The notes beneath the pieces are model-generated. The model saw only the letters and a program-made list of their open reading frames with translations. It made no database searches and was not told the DNA's origin. The position numbers and the translations under genes were made by a program. A stretch of DNA of 64,000 nucleotides from the NCBI GenBank assembly GCA_902793195.1, contig CADBCS010000001.1:1-64000 (forward strand), in the 5' to 3' direction. This document shows, piece by piece, positions 36,964 to 46,010 of the stretch (its first letter is position 1; every line of letters begins with the position of its first letter). Origin of the DNA: an uncultured Coriobacteriaceae bacterium. Lineage in GTDB: Bacteria; Actinomycetota; Coriobacteriia; Coriobacteriales; Atopobiaceae.

Positions 36964-38601
36964 CTAGCCAACCCTCAGGGCATCTTGGGTGGGGCCAGGA
37001 GCGGCGGCGTCCTTGGATAGAATCTCGATCTGGATGGCCTCGGCACGCAGTGACATGCCCTGGGTGCCGGCATCCTCGCCATTCTTGGCCCATCCGCCCC
37101 AACCAACCCTGCGGGAGTGGACGCGGTACCACACGTCAAAATGATCGGCGAGGTCGCCGGTCAGGCGAACGCGCATGGCCTCAAGGCGCTTGGACTGGCC
37201 CTCGGTGCCCGATAGGCTGCCGTCCGATGCCCAGTTCTGCTCCCATCCGTAGGTCTGCACGTGGGATTGATACTCGATGCCACCCTCGTAGGGTTGGCTG
37301 GACACGGAGAGACGGATGCTCTCGATGCGCTTGCTCTCGCCAGTGGTGCCGATGATGCCCGTGGTGGGTTCGAGCGTGCCGTAGGTCTGCACGTGGGCGA
37401 CGCCAGTAACACGTCCGGTGAACGCGGGCTGCTTGGCGTCGTAGTCCTGGGGCGTCTTGCCCTTGGGCAGCACGCATACCTCGATGGCCTCAAGGCGCTT
37501 GGACTGGCCGGCGGTGCCTGCTGGCTCGCCGTTCTTGGTCCAGCCCAGCCAGCCGTAGGTCTGGGCATGGACGCGATAGAAGACCTCGTAATCATTGGCC
37601 TGGGAGCCGGTGAGGCGCAGTTGCATGGCCTCGAGGCGCTTGGACTGGCCGGTGGTGCCGGAGGCTGCGCCGTTGGCCGCCCAACCGCTCTCCCAGCCGA
37701 TGCCCTGCACATGGGAGCGATACTCAATGCCCAGCTCTTTGGTGTCGGTGCCGAGCTTTAGCGACATGGCCTCGATGCGCTTGGACTGTCCCGTGGTGCC
37801 CAAGACAACGCCATTGGGTGTGGGAGTGCCATTCTTGTCGCCGTCCCTCTGAACGTGTGCCTTGCCGGTTACGGGGATTGCGCCCACGTCCTCGTTGATG
37901 GTAAAGGTCTTGGAAATGGTGCCCATAAAGTTCTTGAGGGCCGTTACCTTGATGGTGTAGGTACCAACAGCTTTGTAATCACCCTCGCCATAGTCGACCT
38001 CGTAATCGATGCCCTCTACGAGCTTGGCCTTGGTGAACAGGTCGTTAACCGTAATGGTTGGTTTTTGCACCTCGCCGTTGGCGGTAACGGAGTCTGCAGA
38101 CAGGGCAATCATGCTGGTGGCAAGAGAGGCGGGCTTTATGGGGTAGGTCCCCTCATTCTGCCCGATTATTCCGTGCTGGTTGCCATCCTTGGCCTTTATC
38201 GTGAACGAGACGCTCTCTTGGGCGTCAATGCAATTGTCGGCATAGGTTATGTCGTAGTCTTCGTCAGCTACAATATCTCCGTCTTTGCTTACCGTTGCCT
38301 TTGGCTGGCACTTCTCACCGTTGTACGTGTATTCCTTGGGATCGGGTGCGACGTCTGCCTCTGCTAGATTGACGCCTGTCGCCACATTCATTGCTGTCAT
38401 GCCATCAGCACCCTGGGACCGAATGGTCGTCTCATCGGTCACCACGAGTGGCACGGCATCTTCCACCACCACGTCATTCTCGGCGGCGAGTGCCTGGGCA
38501 AAGGGGGCTACGGGGGCCATGCCCAACACCATGAGGCCGCTCACGACTGCTGCGGCAGCCTTGCGGTTGAGCGATGAGTGTTTGCGTGTGTTGTGTGCCA
38601 T
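36964..38601 (-). CDS. secreted surface protein with Ig-like and six hydrophobic-W repeats
   Basis: The 545-aa protein has a signal peptide (AAAAVVSGLMVLGMAPVAPF, cleavage after ALA near 39-40). Two MBG/Ig-like units follow (YTYNGEKCQPKATVSKDGDI; VNDLFTKAKLVEGIDYEV). Six W-repeats come next, with the core GW.xxWxxNGxxxGTxGQSKRLEAMxLxL; repeats 1 and 4 have lost the GW and read TPNGVVLGTTG and TTGIIGTTG. There is no anchor or transpeptidase motif. ChW domains bind cell wall or carbohydrate. The start at 38601 follows GGAGAGGAAG. Confidence 0.85.
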   Translation of the reverse strand: MAHNTRKHSSLNRKAAAAVVSGLMVLGMAPVAPFAQALAAENDVVVEDAVPLVVTDETTIRSQGADGMTAMNVATGVNLAEADVAPDPKEYTYNGEKCQPKATVSKDGDIVADEDYDITYADNCIDAQESVSFTIKAKDGNQHGIIGQNEGTYPIKPASLATSMIALSADSVTANGEVQKPTITVNDLFTKAKLVEGIDYEVDYGEGDYKAVGTYTIKVTALKNFMGTISKTFTINEDVGAIPVTGKAHVQRDGDKNGTPTPNGVVLGTTGQSKRIEAMSLKLGTDTKELGIEYRSHVQGIGWESGWAANGAASGTTGQSKRLEAMQLRLTGSQANDYEVFYRVHAQTYGWLGWTKNGEPAGTAGQSKRLEAIEVCVLPKGKTPQDYDAKQPAFTGRVTGVAHVQTYGTLEPTTGIIGTTGESKRIESIRLSVSSQPYEGGIEYQSHVQTYGWEQNWASDGSLSGTEGQSKRLEAMRVRLTGDLADHFDVWYRVHSRRVGWGGWAKNGEDAGTQGMSLRAEAIQIEILSKDAAAPGPTQDALRVG

Positions 38602-38954
38602 ATGTACTTCCTCTCCGCTTGCGCATGTGTGACGTGGCGAACCGATAGATACAAAAACCGTAGCACACAATGCGCTTACGTTAGCCAAGGTACGGGTAAA
38701 GGACACGTCTCTCCCAACGGGCGGGGGATTCCTTGGTTTTGGAGTGCGGGATTCTTGGGGAATCGCGTCACCCTGACGGATGGCCTTGTCGTTTGTACGT
38801 TGACGTAAGACGTCCCAGCAGCCGATTCGGTTGCGCTGCAGAATGGTGACCACTGGTCAGCGCAGAACCGTTCAAAGGTTGGTGGGTGTAGTTCGGTGGA
38901 TCTGCGGCTTTGTGCGATTTTGATCGCAATAACCAGGTTGCGACGTGCCCATTC

Positions 38955-38999
38955 TGTAGATGTGAACTCGGCTCGGACAAGAGCGAGTTCACATCTACA
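38955..38999. repeat. 16-bp-arm palindrome TGTAGATGTGAACTCG, copy 1
   Basis: TGTAGATGTGAACTCG and its complement CGAGTTCACATCTACA are separated by 13 nt. The same arm recurs in the next palindrome and as a half-site at 39164-39179. Confidence 0.8.
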
Positions 39000-39053
39000 A
39001 AAAAGTGTGGGCAAACACCCTCGCCAACTGGTGTTTTTTCACATTTGATGCTC

Positions 39054-39109
39054 CGGTTTTGTAGATGTGAACTCCGTGCGCGCGCTGGGAGTTCACATCT
39101 ACAAAACCG
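39054..39109. repeat. 22-bp-arm palindrome with GTAGATGTGAACTC, copy 2
   Basis: The 22-bp arms at 39054-39075 and 39088-39109 are perfectly complementary around a 12-nt loop and contain the same GTAGATGTGAACTC core as copy 1. GTGTGGGCA follows both copies, so more than the stem is repeated. Confidence 0.8.
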
Positions 39110-39242
39110 TGTGTGGGCACGTTGCCGCTAGCTGGGCTTTTGTCGTGCGGGGGCGAGAATCGGTGTAGATGTGAACTCGTCTCCCTTGCGGTTGCCGGGT
39201 GGGTGGTTCCTTACACCCCCGATGTCGGTGCAGCCATGCCTG

Positions 39243-39275
39243 CTCGACAAGTTGGCAAACGAGACGCTGTGCTAG
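39243..39275 (+). pseudogene. 3' tail of a third DUF559-like gene
   Basis: The last eleven codons (LDKLANETLC, TAG) match LDKLANETVF at the end of the gene at 25880-26866. As there, a DUF5050-like gene follows about 135-180 bp later. This shows that the gene pair was duplicated and its first member then deleted. Confidence 0.7.
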
Positions 39276-39410
39276 GGTTTACGACGCAATCGGCGTAGTT
39301 GCCTCAATCGCTCTTGCGCTTAGAGATTCCTTAACATACAGTGTGAAACACTAAGAGCAAAGCAGGCGGCGCTTGCACCGTCGCTGGATTCCAGACGTGG
39401 AGGGTGGGTC

Positions 39411-40376
39411 ATGCAGGAACGTAGTCGGGGAACACACGCAACAGGGACGTGGTCGCGTCAATCGCCGCGGGCAAGGGCTTCTGTTGTCGCAACGGTCATC
39501 GCGGCTGTTGTCGTTGCAATCACCGTCTTCTGTGGGTTGGGTTGCGCGTCGTCGACAGATGAGACAGGCTACGTACCAGCCTCCAAAGCTGTCTCGAAAT
39601 CCGCTCAGGAATCGCCCGCCAACTACGGGACGAGTCCGGCGGAAATCGCCAAGGGCGGGCGTACGGCACACGCGAACGGCAAGACGTATTCCGTGCAGTC
39701 TAGCGGGGTCGCCATAGAAGTGCGCGACGATGGGTCAAAGACCTCGCAGGTACTATACCGCAACGACAACGTAGGCCTCAAGGATGTCTGGGGCAACGCA
39801 TCTCACAATGGCTTCCACATCTCGTGCCTTCACGTTACCGACGACTCGCTTGTGTTCGTGGAGTGGCAAAGCGACGGCTCCAGCGAGAGCTACTACAACA
39901 TAGTCCGGACCAATCTTGACGGTACGGGACGGAAAGAAGTCCTCAAGAAGCTCAACCCCGCCGGATATGGTACCCCACAATGGACGAACCGCTCATTTAT
40001 GTGGCTTGACCAGGGGAGAATCTACTATCGTACCGATTGCCTTCGTAGCCAATCGCTGGACGGGTCGAACGACAAGCGCATTGCGGATGTGGACGAAAAC
40101 GCGGTGTGCTCCGTGGCCGATGGGGTGGCCTACTGCTCTGGCAACGGGGGACGGACGGTTACCGCCTACGACACGAATACCGGCAAGTCCAAGACGGTGT
40201 TCGACAGCGACTGGACCAACGGGCCGCTGGTCGTGCGGGATATCGTTCCCGGTGCCGATCGCATCTACTTTGGCGTCGCAGCCGAGACCACACGCACTCC
40301 CAACAAGATAGAAGGCTACGTGAGCGTGGACCTAAACGGATCCGGTCTTAGGGACGAGTCAGGTTTGCCCACTTAG
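39411..40376 (+). CDS. DUF5050-like membrane-anchored or lipoprotein, copy 2
   Basis: The 321-aa paralogue of the gene at 27049 is near identical from NYGTSPAEIA onward (about residue 70) and more divergent in the N-terminal membrane segment (VVATVIAAVVVAITVFCGLGC). The start follows GGAGGGTG by about 6 nt. The conserved mature part against a diverging signal region suggests both are kept by selection. Function unknown. Confidence 0.65.
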   Translation: MQERSRGTHATGTWSRQSPRARASVVATVIAAVVVAITVFCGLGCASSTDETGYVPASKAVSKSAQESPANYGTSPAEIAKGGRTAHANGKTYSVQSSGVAIEVRDDGSKTSQVLYRNDNVGLKDVWGNASHNGFHISCLHVTDDSLVFVEWQSDGSSESYYNIVRTNLDGTGRKEVLKKLNPAGYGTPQWTNRSFMWLDQGRIYYRTDCLRSQSLDGSNDKRIADVDENAVCSVADGVAYCSGNGGRTVTAYDTNTGKSKTVFDSDWTNGPLVVRDIVPGADRIYFGVAAETTRTPNKIEGYVSVDLNGSGLRDESGLPT

Positions 40377-40429
40377 CGTGAGGGCAGCATGGCTTGGATG
40401 GTTTCCCAGCTCGTTTCGTGGAAATGCGC

Positions 40430-40459
40430 TTGACGCCGCAAAGACCCGCGCACTATCCT
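40430..40459 (+). promoter_or_regulatory. candidate promoter of the adhesin gene
   Basis: TTGACG and TATCCT are separated by 18 bp, 51 bp upstream of the adhesin ATG. Confidence 0.45.
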
Positions 40460-40510
40460 AAGGTAACTTACAGGTGCAATCGCACTTTGCATACCGCGAG
40501 AGGAACAAAC

Positions 40511-42100
40511 ATGATATTCAAACGTACCAGTACCATGCGGGTGCTCGTGGTTCTCCTTGGCGTTTTGGCTGTGTTTGGCACCTGCGCCCGGCACGCCCTT
40601 GCTGCGGAGTATACGCTGGATGTAACGATTACGGAGCCTGTGATTGGCGCCACTGCTGGCACCAATGTTGAGCTGAGCGTTACTGGTACCGAAGGGCTGA
40701 GCGCCACCCTTACGCAGTACGTGGATGAGGACAACGCGCCAGCGACCACGTTCGAGGCGGGCAAGCAGTACACCGCGCAGTTCACTGTCACCAAGACTGA
40801 GCCAGTGTTCACATCCGACGACACCCTCACCGTTACCGTTAACCGTGGCTCGCGAGTCGTGAAGGTACTCGATGTGCCCAATCCCCTTTTGGGCACGACC
40901 ATAAACCTCGACCATCAGTTTGCTCGCCTCCCTTACAGCATTACCGTAAAGAACGAAGATGGCAGGGGAACCGCCACGGCCAATCCGGCTACGGCCACCG
41001 CAGACACGTATGTTACCCTGACACCGCAGGCCAACCCAGGTTACAAGTTCAATTCGTGGATTCCTGTTGAGCCCAAAACCTTGGCTATTAACGACAGCAC
41101 GTTTGTAATGCCAGCCCAAAACGTCGAGGTAAAGGTTGTCTTTGACCCCATTGCCTACACGGTCGTCTTCGATGCGAACGAGGGCACGGGCAAGATGGAA
41201 AACCAGGGCTTTACCTATGACGACGAGAAGAATCTCACGGCCAACACGTTTGCGCGCACGGATTATACCTTTATAGGGTGGAACACCAAACAGGACGGGA
41301 CCGGAGAGGCGTTTAGCGATTCCCAAGCCGTCAAGAATCTTGCGGATGCCGACGGCGCGATTGTGACTCTGTACGCGCAGTGGAAGGAAGTGTCCAAGGC
41401 CGCCGCCGCAACCACCACAACGAGTACCACCACAACGGGGTCTACGTCCACGTCCACGAAGGTGGATAAGCCCGATATGAGCACGAGTGCGGGTGGCAAG
41501 TTTATCTCTGCAGGTACCGAGGTCACGTACACGATTACCCAAAAGGTGCCCAGCAACGCCACGAGCATGCAAATAACGTTTGTGCTTGAGCCCGTTATGG
41601 AGTACACCGTGACGGAGAACGACGTGGTGGTTACGGTTGGGGGCGCCGCGCAGGACGTGCCCATAAAGATCAACGGGCAGACGCTGACCGTAAGCGTGGA
41701 CGAGAACGCGATAACGGCATTTAGGGGCAAAACCGCAGAGGTCGTGTTCAAGGCCAAGGTAAAGTCTGGTGCGGACCTTTCCGGCTACCTCAACCCCGCC
41801 GGCACCACGGCCTCCATACCATATATGGCCACGACGAAGTTTATGATAGGTGGCGAGGAGACAACCGTGAGCTCCGATACGGAGCACATCAAGGTGGCCG
41901 TTGGCAAGGATTCTGGCGACGGCGGCAACAATGGAAACAGCTCCTCTACGGGCACCTACACCGGCACCGCAACGACCAGCCGCGAGGCGAGTACCCTTGC
42001 GGCGACCAGCGATGCCACTGCCCTGCTCCCGTTTGCAGACATCGCGGCCGTGGGCGTGGGCGTGCTCATCGCAGGTCGTGGCACGCGGCGGAAGGAATAG
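40511..42100 (+). CDS. secreted adhesin with InlB-type repeat, isopeptide-type domain and sortase-like tail
   Basis: The 529-aa protein has a signal peptide (VLVVLLGVLAVFGTCARHAL, cut near 31) and beta-rich modules. One is an InlB/Listeria-Bacteroides repeat (FDANEGTGKMENQGF ... YTFIGWNTKQDGTGEAFS ... TLYAQW). A Thr/Ser-rich linker follows, then a fimbrial D2-like isopeptide domain (ISAGTEVTYTITQKVPSNAT to PYMATTKFMIGG). The end, LAATSDAT, hydrophobic stretch, RGTRRKE, looks like a variant LPxTG/LAxTG sorting signal with Ser for Gly. GAGAGGAAC precedes the ATG. It is likely a wall-attached adhesin. Confidence 0.8.
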   Translation: MIFKRTSTMRVLVVLLGVLAVFGTCARHALAAEYTLDVTITEPVIGATAGTNVELSVTGTEGLSATLTQYVDEDNAPATTFEAGKQYTAQFTVTKTEPVFTSDDTLTVTVNRGSRVVKVLDVPNPLLGTTINLDHQFARLPYSITVKNEDGRGTATANPATATADTYVTLTPQANPGYKFNSWIPVEPKTLAINDSTFVMPAQNVEVKVVFDPIAYTVVFDANEGTGKMENQGFTYDDEKNLTANTFARTDYTFIGWNTKQDGTGEAFSDSQAVKNLADADGAIVTLYAQWKEVSKAAAATTTTSTTTTGSTSTSTKVDKPDMSTSAGGKFISAGTEVTYTITQKVPSNATSMQITFVLEPVMEYTVTENDVVVTVGGAAQDVPIKINGQTLTVSVDENAITAFRGKTAEVVFKAKVKSGADLSGYLNPAGTTASIPYMATTKFMIGGEETTVSSDTEHIKVAVGKDSGDGGNNGNSSSTGTYTGTATTSREASTLAATSDATALLPFADIAAVGVGVLIAGRGTRRKE

Positions 42101-42144
42101 GCTAAGCTCCTCGCCGTGCTTCCAAGTCTAAGCTCCAACAAAGT

Positions 42145-42183
42145 GGGCGCCACCCCGACGGCTATTCGCCCGGGGTGGCGCCC
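42145..42183. terminator. hairpin between convergent genes, probable bidirectional terminator
   Basis: GGGCGCCACCCC and GGGGTGGCGCCC form a 12-bp GC-rich stem with a 15-nt loop between the adhesin and the SPFH gene. There is no long T-run on either side, so the call rests on stem and position. Confidence 0.5.
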
Positions 42184-42208
42184 CAATGATTATGCAACCT
42201 GGCAGGAG

Positions 42209-43207
42209 CTAGTGGCTGCTGTGCACTCCGTTGCCGGTGTTGTCGTGGATGTGCGGCACGGGCATCGGCTCGGGGTCTTGCTCCGGCATGGGCGCTACCT
42301 TGGCCGAGAGGACCTGTTCGAACATCGACTGACTCTCGCGGAAGTCGCTGGGCAGCACGATCGAGCTGGAACCCTTCTCGGCAAAGTCGCGCATCATGTC
42401 CACCCACTGGGTGAACTCGAACAGGCGGTTGGCCTCTTCGGCGGTCATGGTGGAACCTTGGATAACGTCGATCGAGTCCTTGATGCCGCGCGCTATGGCA
42501 ATGCGCTGGTCGGCGATGCCCTTTCCCTCGGCCGCCATGGCCTCGGCCTTCGCCTGGGCGGAGATGACGGTCTTGGCGCGTGCGGCGTTGGCGTCGTTGG
42601 TCGCGCTCTCCAGGTTGTTCTTGGAGGCGATGATGTGGTTCATGGACTCCTGAACCTCGATGGGCAGCTTGATGCGGGTAATGAGCGTGGTTACCAGCAC
42701 GTATCCGTAGCCGAGCATCTTGTGGGCCACGACCTCGTCGATGGCGTGGGCGATGGCGTCCTTCTCGGAGAAGACCTCGTCGAGCGTGCGGTTGGGAATC
42801 TGCGAGCGCAGCGCGTCGGCCAGATAGTCCTGCATCTGCGCCACGGGATCCTGCAGCATGTAGTAGCTCTTGTACACGCCGGAGTTCTCGAGCTGGTTCA
42901 TGTTGGAGCTGTCCACGTGATACTGAATGGACACGTCGAGCTCGATCGTCACGTTGTCCGACGTCTTGGCGTCAAACGTCATGTGTTCGTCCTCGGTCTT
43001 GAGGTCGATGTGGAACACGCGGTCGAGGAACGGCACGCGAAAGTGCAGGCCGGGGGTGGCGAAGCCATGGAACTTGCCCAGCCGCTCGATGATGGCCACG
43101 TGCTGCTGTCGCACCACGTAGTACACCCGGGACAGCACCATGATTACGACGATGATGAGGAGTATGAGGATGAGTCCAGATCCTTGGAACAGCGTCCGGA
43201 AAAACAT
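42209..43207 (-). CDS. SPFH/band 7 (stomatin-like) membrane protein
   Basis: The 332-aa protein has one N-terminal membrane segment (LILILLIIVVIMVLSRVYYV) followed by the SPFH domain: RLGKFHGFATPGLHFRVPFLD, TSDNVTIELDVSIQYHV, RSQIPNRTLDEVFSEKD, then a coiled, Ala-rich stretch (NDANAARAKTVISAQAKAEA). This is the QmcA/HflK-like class that organises membrane microdomains and proteases. The start at 43207 has GAAAGG before it. No partner nfeD gene is adjacent. Confidence 0.88.
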   Translation of the reverse strand: MFFRTLFQGSGLILILLIIVVIMVLSRVYYVVRQQHVAIIERLGKFHGFATPGLHFRVPFLDRVFHIDLKTEDEHMTFDAKTSDNVTIELDVSIQYHVDSSNMNQLENSGVYKSYYMLQDPVAQMQDYLADALRSQIPNRTLDEVFSEKDAIAHAIDEVVAHKMLGYGYVLVTTLITRIKLPIEVQESMNHIIASKNNLESATNDANAARAKTVISAQAKAEAMAAEGKGIADQRIAIARGIKDSIDVIQGSTMTAEEANRLFEFTQWVDMMRDFAEKGSSSIVLPSDFRESQSMFEQVLSAKVAPMPEQDPEPMPVPHIHDNTGNGVHSSH

Positions 43208-43484
43208 GCTTTGCCTTTCTCTCTTGGTGTTGGACCTTAGTTTCGTTTATACCCCTTTGCGGCAGTGCCAGACTCGAGTTGGCCGAGCGGCATGCCAACG
43301 CGATTCGGGCGGTGCGGTGGTGAAAAAACTCCGAATGCGACCGTTTTGGAGGTGAAGACGCAAAAACCCTGATGGGCGTGCTTTTGTTCTCGGATTAGGG
43401 AAATAGCTGCGACTAAAATGCGAACTTCGTGCAAGTGGCATTTCGTATCATCGGGCATCCGTAGCCAAAAGAGGGGAGTTGCCG

Positions 43485-44471
43485 ATGAATCTATATGTGA
43501 GCCACATGTCCGCCTTGCGTTATTGGCGTCAGTTTGAGGGGCTCAGCACGAGTGATGCATCCAAGGTCCGGGTCCTAAAGAATCCCGTATGTAGCACGAA
43601 GGATGCACGACTGATTATGCCCGCAGAGCACGGTTTGATTATGCAGCCCGGTCATCCCCTTGACGTATTGGTTCCCAGCGAGTCTGCGAGGCGCTACGCC
43701 AAAGACCTTAGGCCACACGTGTGGGCGGGTGAGGTTCCCATGGGAGCGTTTAGAAAGATCGGTCCAAATCTGTTTGTCAGTTCGCCGGAGTTCACGTATG
43801 TGCAGCTGGCCCTGTCGTTTTCGGTCATAGAGCTGGCGCAAGTTGGTAACGAATTGTGCGGCGGGTATTTTCTTATGGCGTTCTCTGGGTTCCAGACCCG
43901 CCTTGGGAAACGGCCAATCACCTCACGGAGAAAGATCGCAAACATGATTGATCGTGTGGTCGAGGTTCGTGGCGCAAAGCGGGCGCGGGAGGCTTTGCGG
44001 TGGGTTGCGGACCATTGCGACTCACCCATGGAGACCAATACATTGTTGGTATTGTGCCTTCCAAAGCGGCTGCATGGCTGGTCCTTGTGCATGCCGGTGA
44101 TGAACAAGGTCATTAGGGTGACGGAGCGGATGCGTCCCTTTGTTGGCGGTGAGCTGTACAAGCCTGACTTCTATTGGGAACGTACCGTTGACGGTCGCAT
44201 TCTGAGGATAACGGGCGAGTATGACAGCAGCGAGTGCCATGATGCCGACTTGGATGCAGAGGCTACCCGCATTCGGCGCAACGACATGAAGGCAATGGGG
44301 TATTTGGTCACCTCAATAAATAGGTCGCAGATGGCGAGTGCAAACTCGATGCAGTACCCCGCGAGACAGATTGCGCGTGACTTGGGTGTATATCGCCGCG
44401 CACCGAGTTTGGAGATGCTTTCTAGGCAGGATGAACTGCTACGGCTGCTGCGGAGAGAGAGGTTTCGGTAG
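43485..44471 (+). CDS. DUF559-like putative nuclease, copy 2
   Basis: The 328-aa protein has exactly the length of copy 1 and the same plan: YVSHMSALRYWR start, PHVWAGEVPMGAF, YVQLA region, and C-terminal RITGEYDSSECHDADLDAEA, then RIRRNDMKAMGYLVTSINRS. The E-Y-D and R-R residues are kept, but the His after the Asp is shifted (SECHD against SHEHH). The ATG at 43485 has GGGGAG 7 nt upstream. A long inverted repeat of the copy A/B family begins 40 bp after its stop. Confidence 0.55.
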   Translation: MNLYVSHMSALRYWRQFEGLSTSDASKVRVLKNPVCSTKDARLIMPAEHGLIMQPGHPLDVLVPSESARRYAKDLRPHVWAGEVPMGAFRKIGPNLFVSSPEFTYVQLALSFSVIELAQVGNELCGGYFLMAFSGFQTRLGKRPITSRRKIANMIDRVVEVRGAKRAREALRWVADHCDSPMETNTLLVLCLPKRLHGWSLCMPVMNKVIRVTERMRPFVGGELYKPDFYWERTVDGRILRITGEYDSSECHDADLDAEATRIRRNDMKAMGYLVTSINRSQMASANSMQYPARQIARDLGVYRRAPSLEMLSRQDELLRLLRRERFR

Positions 44472-44510
44472 CTCTGATGGGTGTGGAACCATTGATGTGA
44501 GGCTAGAGTT

Positions 44511-44718
44511 GCCAGCTAGGAAATAAAACCGACGACTCACTTCCAAACTCGCCTTCATGTTTGAAATGTCGGGCACCGGTATTACGGGGGTCACATTTTC
44601 GACCCCCTTTACCTGCGCGTTTAGGGGTCTTCTTTCGGCCCATACGGGAAAATGAGACCCAAAAATCAAACATGAGGGCCAGTTTGAGAGTGAGACGAGC
44701 TTTTTATTTCCTAGTTGG
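44511..44718. repeat. about 208-bp palindromic element, copy C
   Basis: The arms of about 50 bp (CTAGGAAATAAAA...TTCATGTTTGA and its near complement ending TTTTTATTTCCTAG) enclose a centre with ACCTGCGCGTTTAGGGG and GGCCCATACGGG, related to the centres of copies A and B (25228, 25611). The outer arms differ from A and B. It lies between convergent genes and could also act as a terminator. Confidence 0.7.
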
Positions 44719-44806
44719 CGGGTCCCCTCAGTTTGGTGCGGGTAGGGCGATGGGTATGTGCACATTTGTCCCATCCGGTTGTCAGTGGAGGGTGGGTCAG
44801 TAGTGG

Positions 44807-45697
44807 CTATTCCCCAAACGCTATGGCAACGTAGGTGGCGTCGTCGCTGACCTTCGAGCGATGCACACGCCACAGTTCCGCGTCCGCGCGCTCGGCGGCA
44901 CGCAGCTCCTTGGCAAGTCGTTGCCCCTCTCCGGCCAGCGTGCGAAGCGCAAGCTCGCCCGCATCATCCACGACGCCCATCTCGACCGCCGCAACAAACC
45001 CGTCGCTGCAGGCAAACACACCCGTGACCTCCCGCGTCGAGAATCGCTCCACGAGCTCGTTGCCAAAGCCACGGCACGTGATGTCGGCAGCCCAATAGCC
45101 TCCCGGTTCGTTCATCTTGAGGCGGTTGGCAATAAACCGGTCGTTGAGCGCGCGCCGTGCCTGTGCCATCGTCGTGCCGTGCTTTACCGCATAGCGATAC
45201 ATGCGCTCGTAGTTCTGTTGGTCCAGCGCGTCGAGCGTGGCGTCGTGTACCACGCGAACGCTGCCGTCGCGCATAGCCACCGCGGCGGTGCAGTCGCCGA
45301 GCATCGTGACCTCCAGCTGGTCGCTGTCCCAACGCAGCACCGCCACGCTGCCGTTGGGCAAATCCTCCCGCGTGAGGTCGGCCGCACCGGGCAACCGCAG
45401 GTAGTCTGCCGCCACGGATCGGGCGGCATCGCCCATTGCGGTGGCCGTTGGCACGCCTCCCTCGTTTTGCGAGGTCGCACCAAGTAGGCCCACCGTTTGC
45501 TCGCAGAGCTCGCGCGCATACCACGACGCGTCACTCTCGCCCGCAATGAGGTTTACCTTGGTGAGTCCCGTCGCGCCATCCACGAGCACCGCGCAACCCG
45601 CATCCTCGCGAATAACGGCATAGTCCTCGTTTACCCTGCCCTCGCCAGAACCCGTCCAGGTGCAAGTTTCACAAAATGCGACGTACGGCATGCCCAT
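44807..45697 (-). CDS. PP2C-type serine/threonine phosphatase-like protein
   Basis: The 296-aa protein has the PP2C metal sites in order: N23-E-D25 (RVNEDYAVI), D40-G41 (LVDGATG), TMLGDCTAAVAM, FACSDGFVAAV and a final KVSDDATYVAIAF. It is a single-domain cytoplasmic enzyme without membrane segment. The start follows AGGAGG by 5 nt. The kinase partner is not in this window. It is divergent to the small gene at 45832. Confidence 0.8.
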   Translation of the reverse strand: MGMPYVAFCETCTWTGSGEGRVNEDYAVIREDAGCAVLVDGATGLTKVNLIAGESDASWYARELCEQTVGLLGATSQNEGGVPTATAMGDAARSVAADYLRLPGAADLTREDLPNGSVAVLRWDSDQLEVTMLGDCTAAVAMRDGSVRVVHDATLDALDQQNYERMYRYAVKHGTTMAQARRALNDRFIANRLKMNEPGGYWAADITCRGFGNELVERFSTREVTGVFACSDGFVAAVEMGVVDDAGELALRTLAGEGQRLAKELRAAERADAELWRVHRSKVSDDATYVAIAFGE

Positions 45698-45831
45698 GGT
45701 ATCCTCCTATCCCCGATGTACGTCCATCATACGCGAACGAGGGCGCACCATACGTGGGCCATCGCCCTATGTAACGTGGGAAAGGGTCGTTATACTGGGA
45801 AGGTGGCACCCCGCCTATGAAAGGACGCGTC

Positions 45832-45987
45832 ATGATACTCCCCGTAACGCGGGCCAAGCGATTCTATGAGCTCTTTGACGTAGTGGATGAGGGCGAGGGT
45901 GACCCACGGGTCGCGCCGTTTGTCACCGACCTCGTCGTGTCGGAATCCCTGCGGTTCCGGCAAGAAGTACAAGCGATGCTGCGGTAG
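45832..45987 (+). CDS. small protein of unknown function
   Basis: The 51-aa frame (MILPVTRAKRFYELFDVVDE...) has AAAGGA 7 nt before the ATG and a TATACT -10-like box at 45791. The sequence has a normal amino-acid balance and ends 23 bp before the acyltransferase start, so it may lead that operon. No family recognised. Confidence 0.5.
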   Translation: MILPVTRAKRFYELFDVVDEGEGDPRVAPFVTDLVVSESLRFRQEVQAMLR

Positions 45988-46010
45988 GCGCTAACTAGGA
46001 GGAACAAGGA

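Larger units (their letters stand above)
38602..39410. other. long intergenic stretch with palindromes and a duplicated gene tail
   Basis: Besides the leftward promoter of the W-repeat protein, this region holds the GTAGATGTGAACTC palindromes (38955-39179), the 33-bp tail of a third DUF559-like gene (39243-39275), and a conserved block GAGATTCCTTAACATA (39327-39342) that also stands before the copy 1 lipoprotein (26965-26980) and may be promoter-related. Confidence 0.55.

Noticed and set aside
34595-37132. 845-codon minus-strand frame opposite the YfhO gene
   Set aside because: Composition is typical of an antisense shadow; the plus strand has membrane segments, a ribosome site and family motifs.
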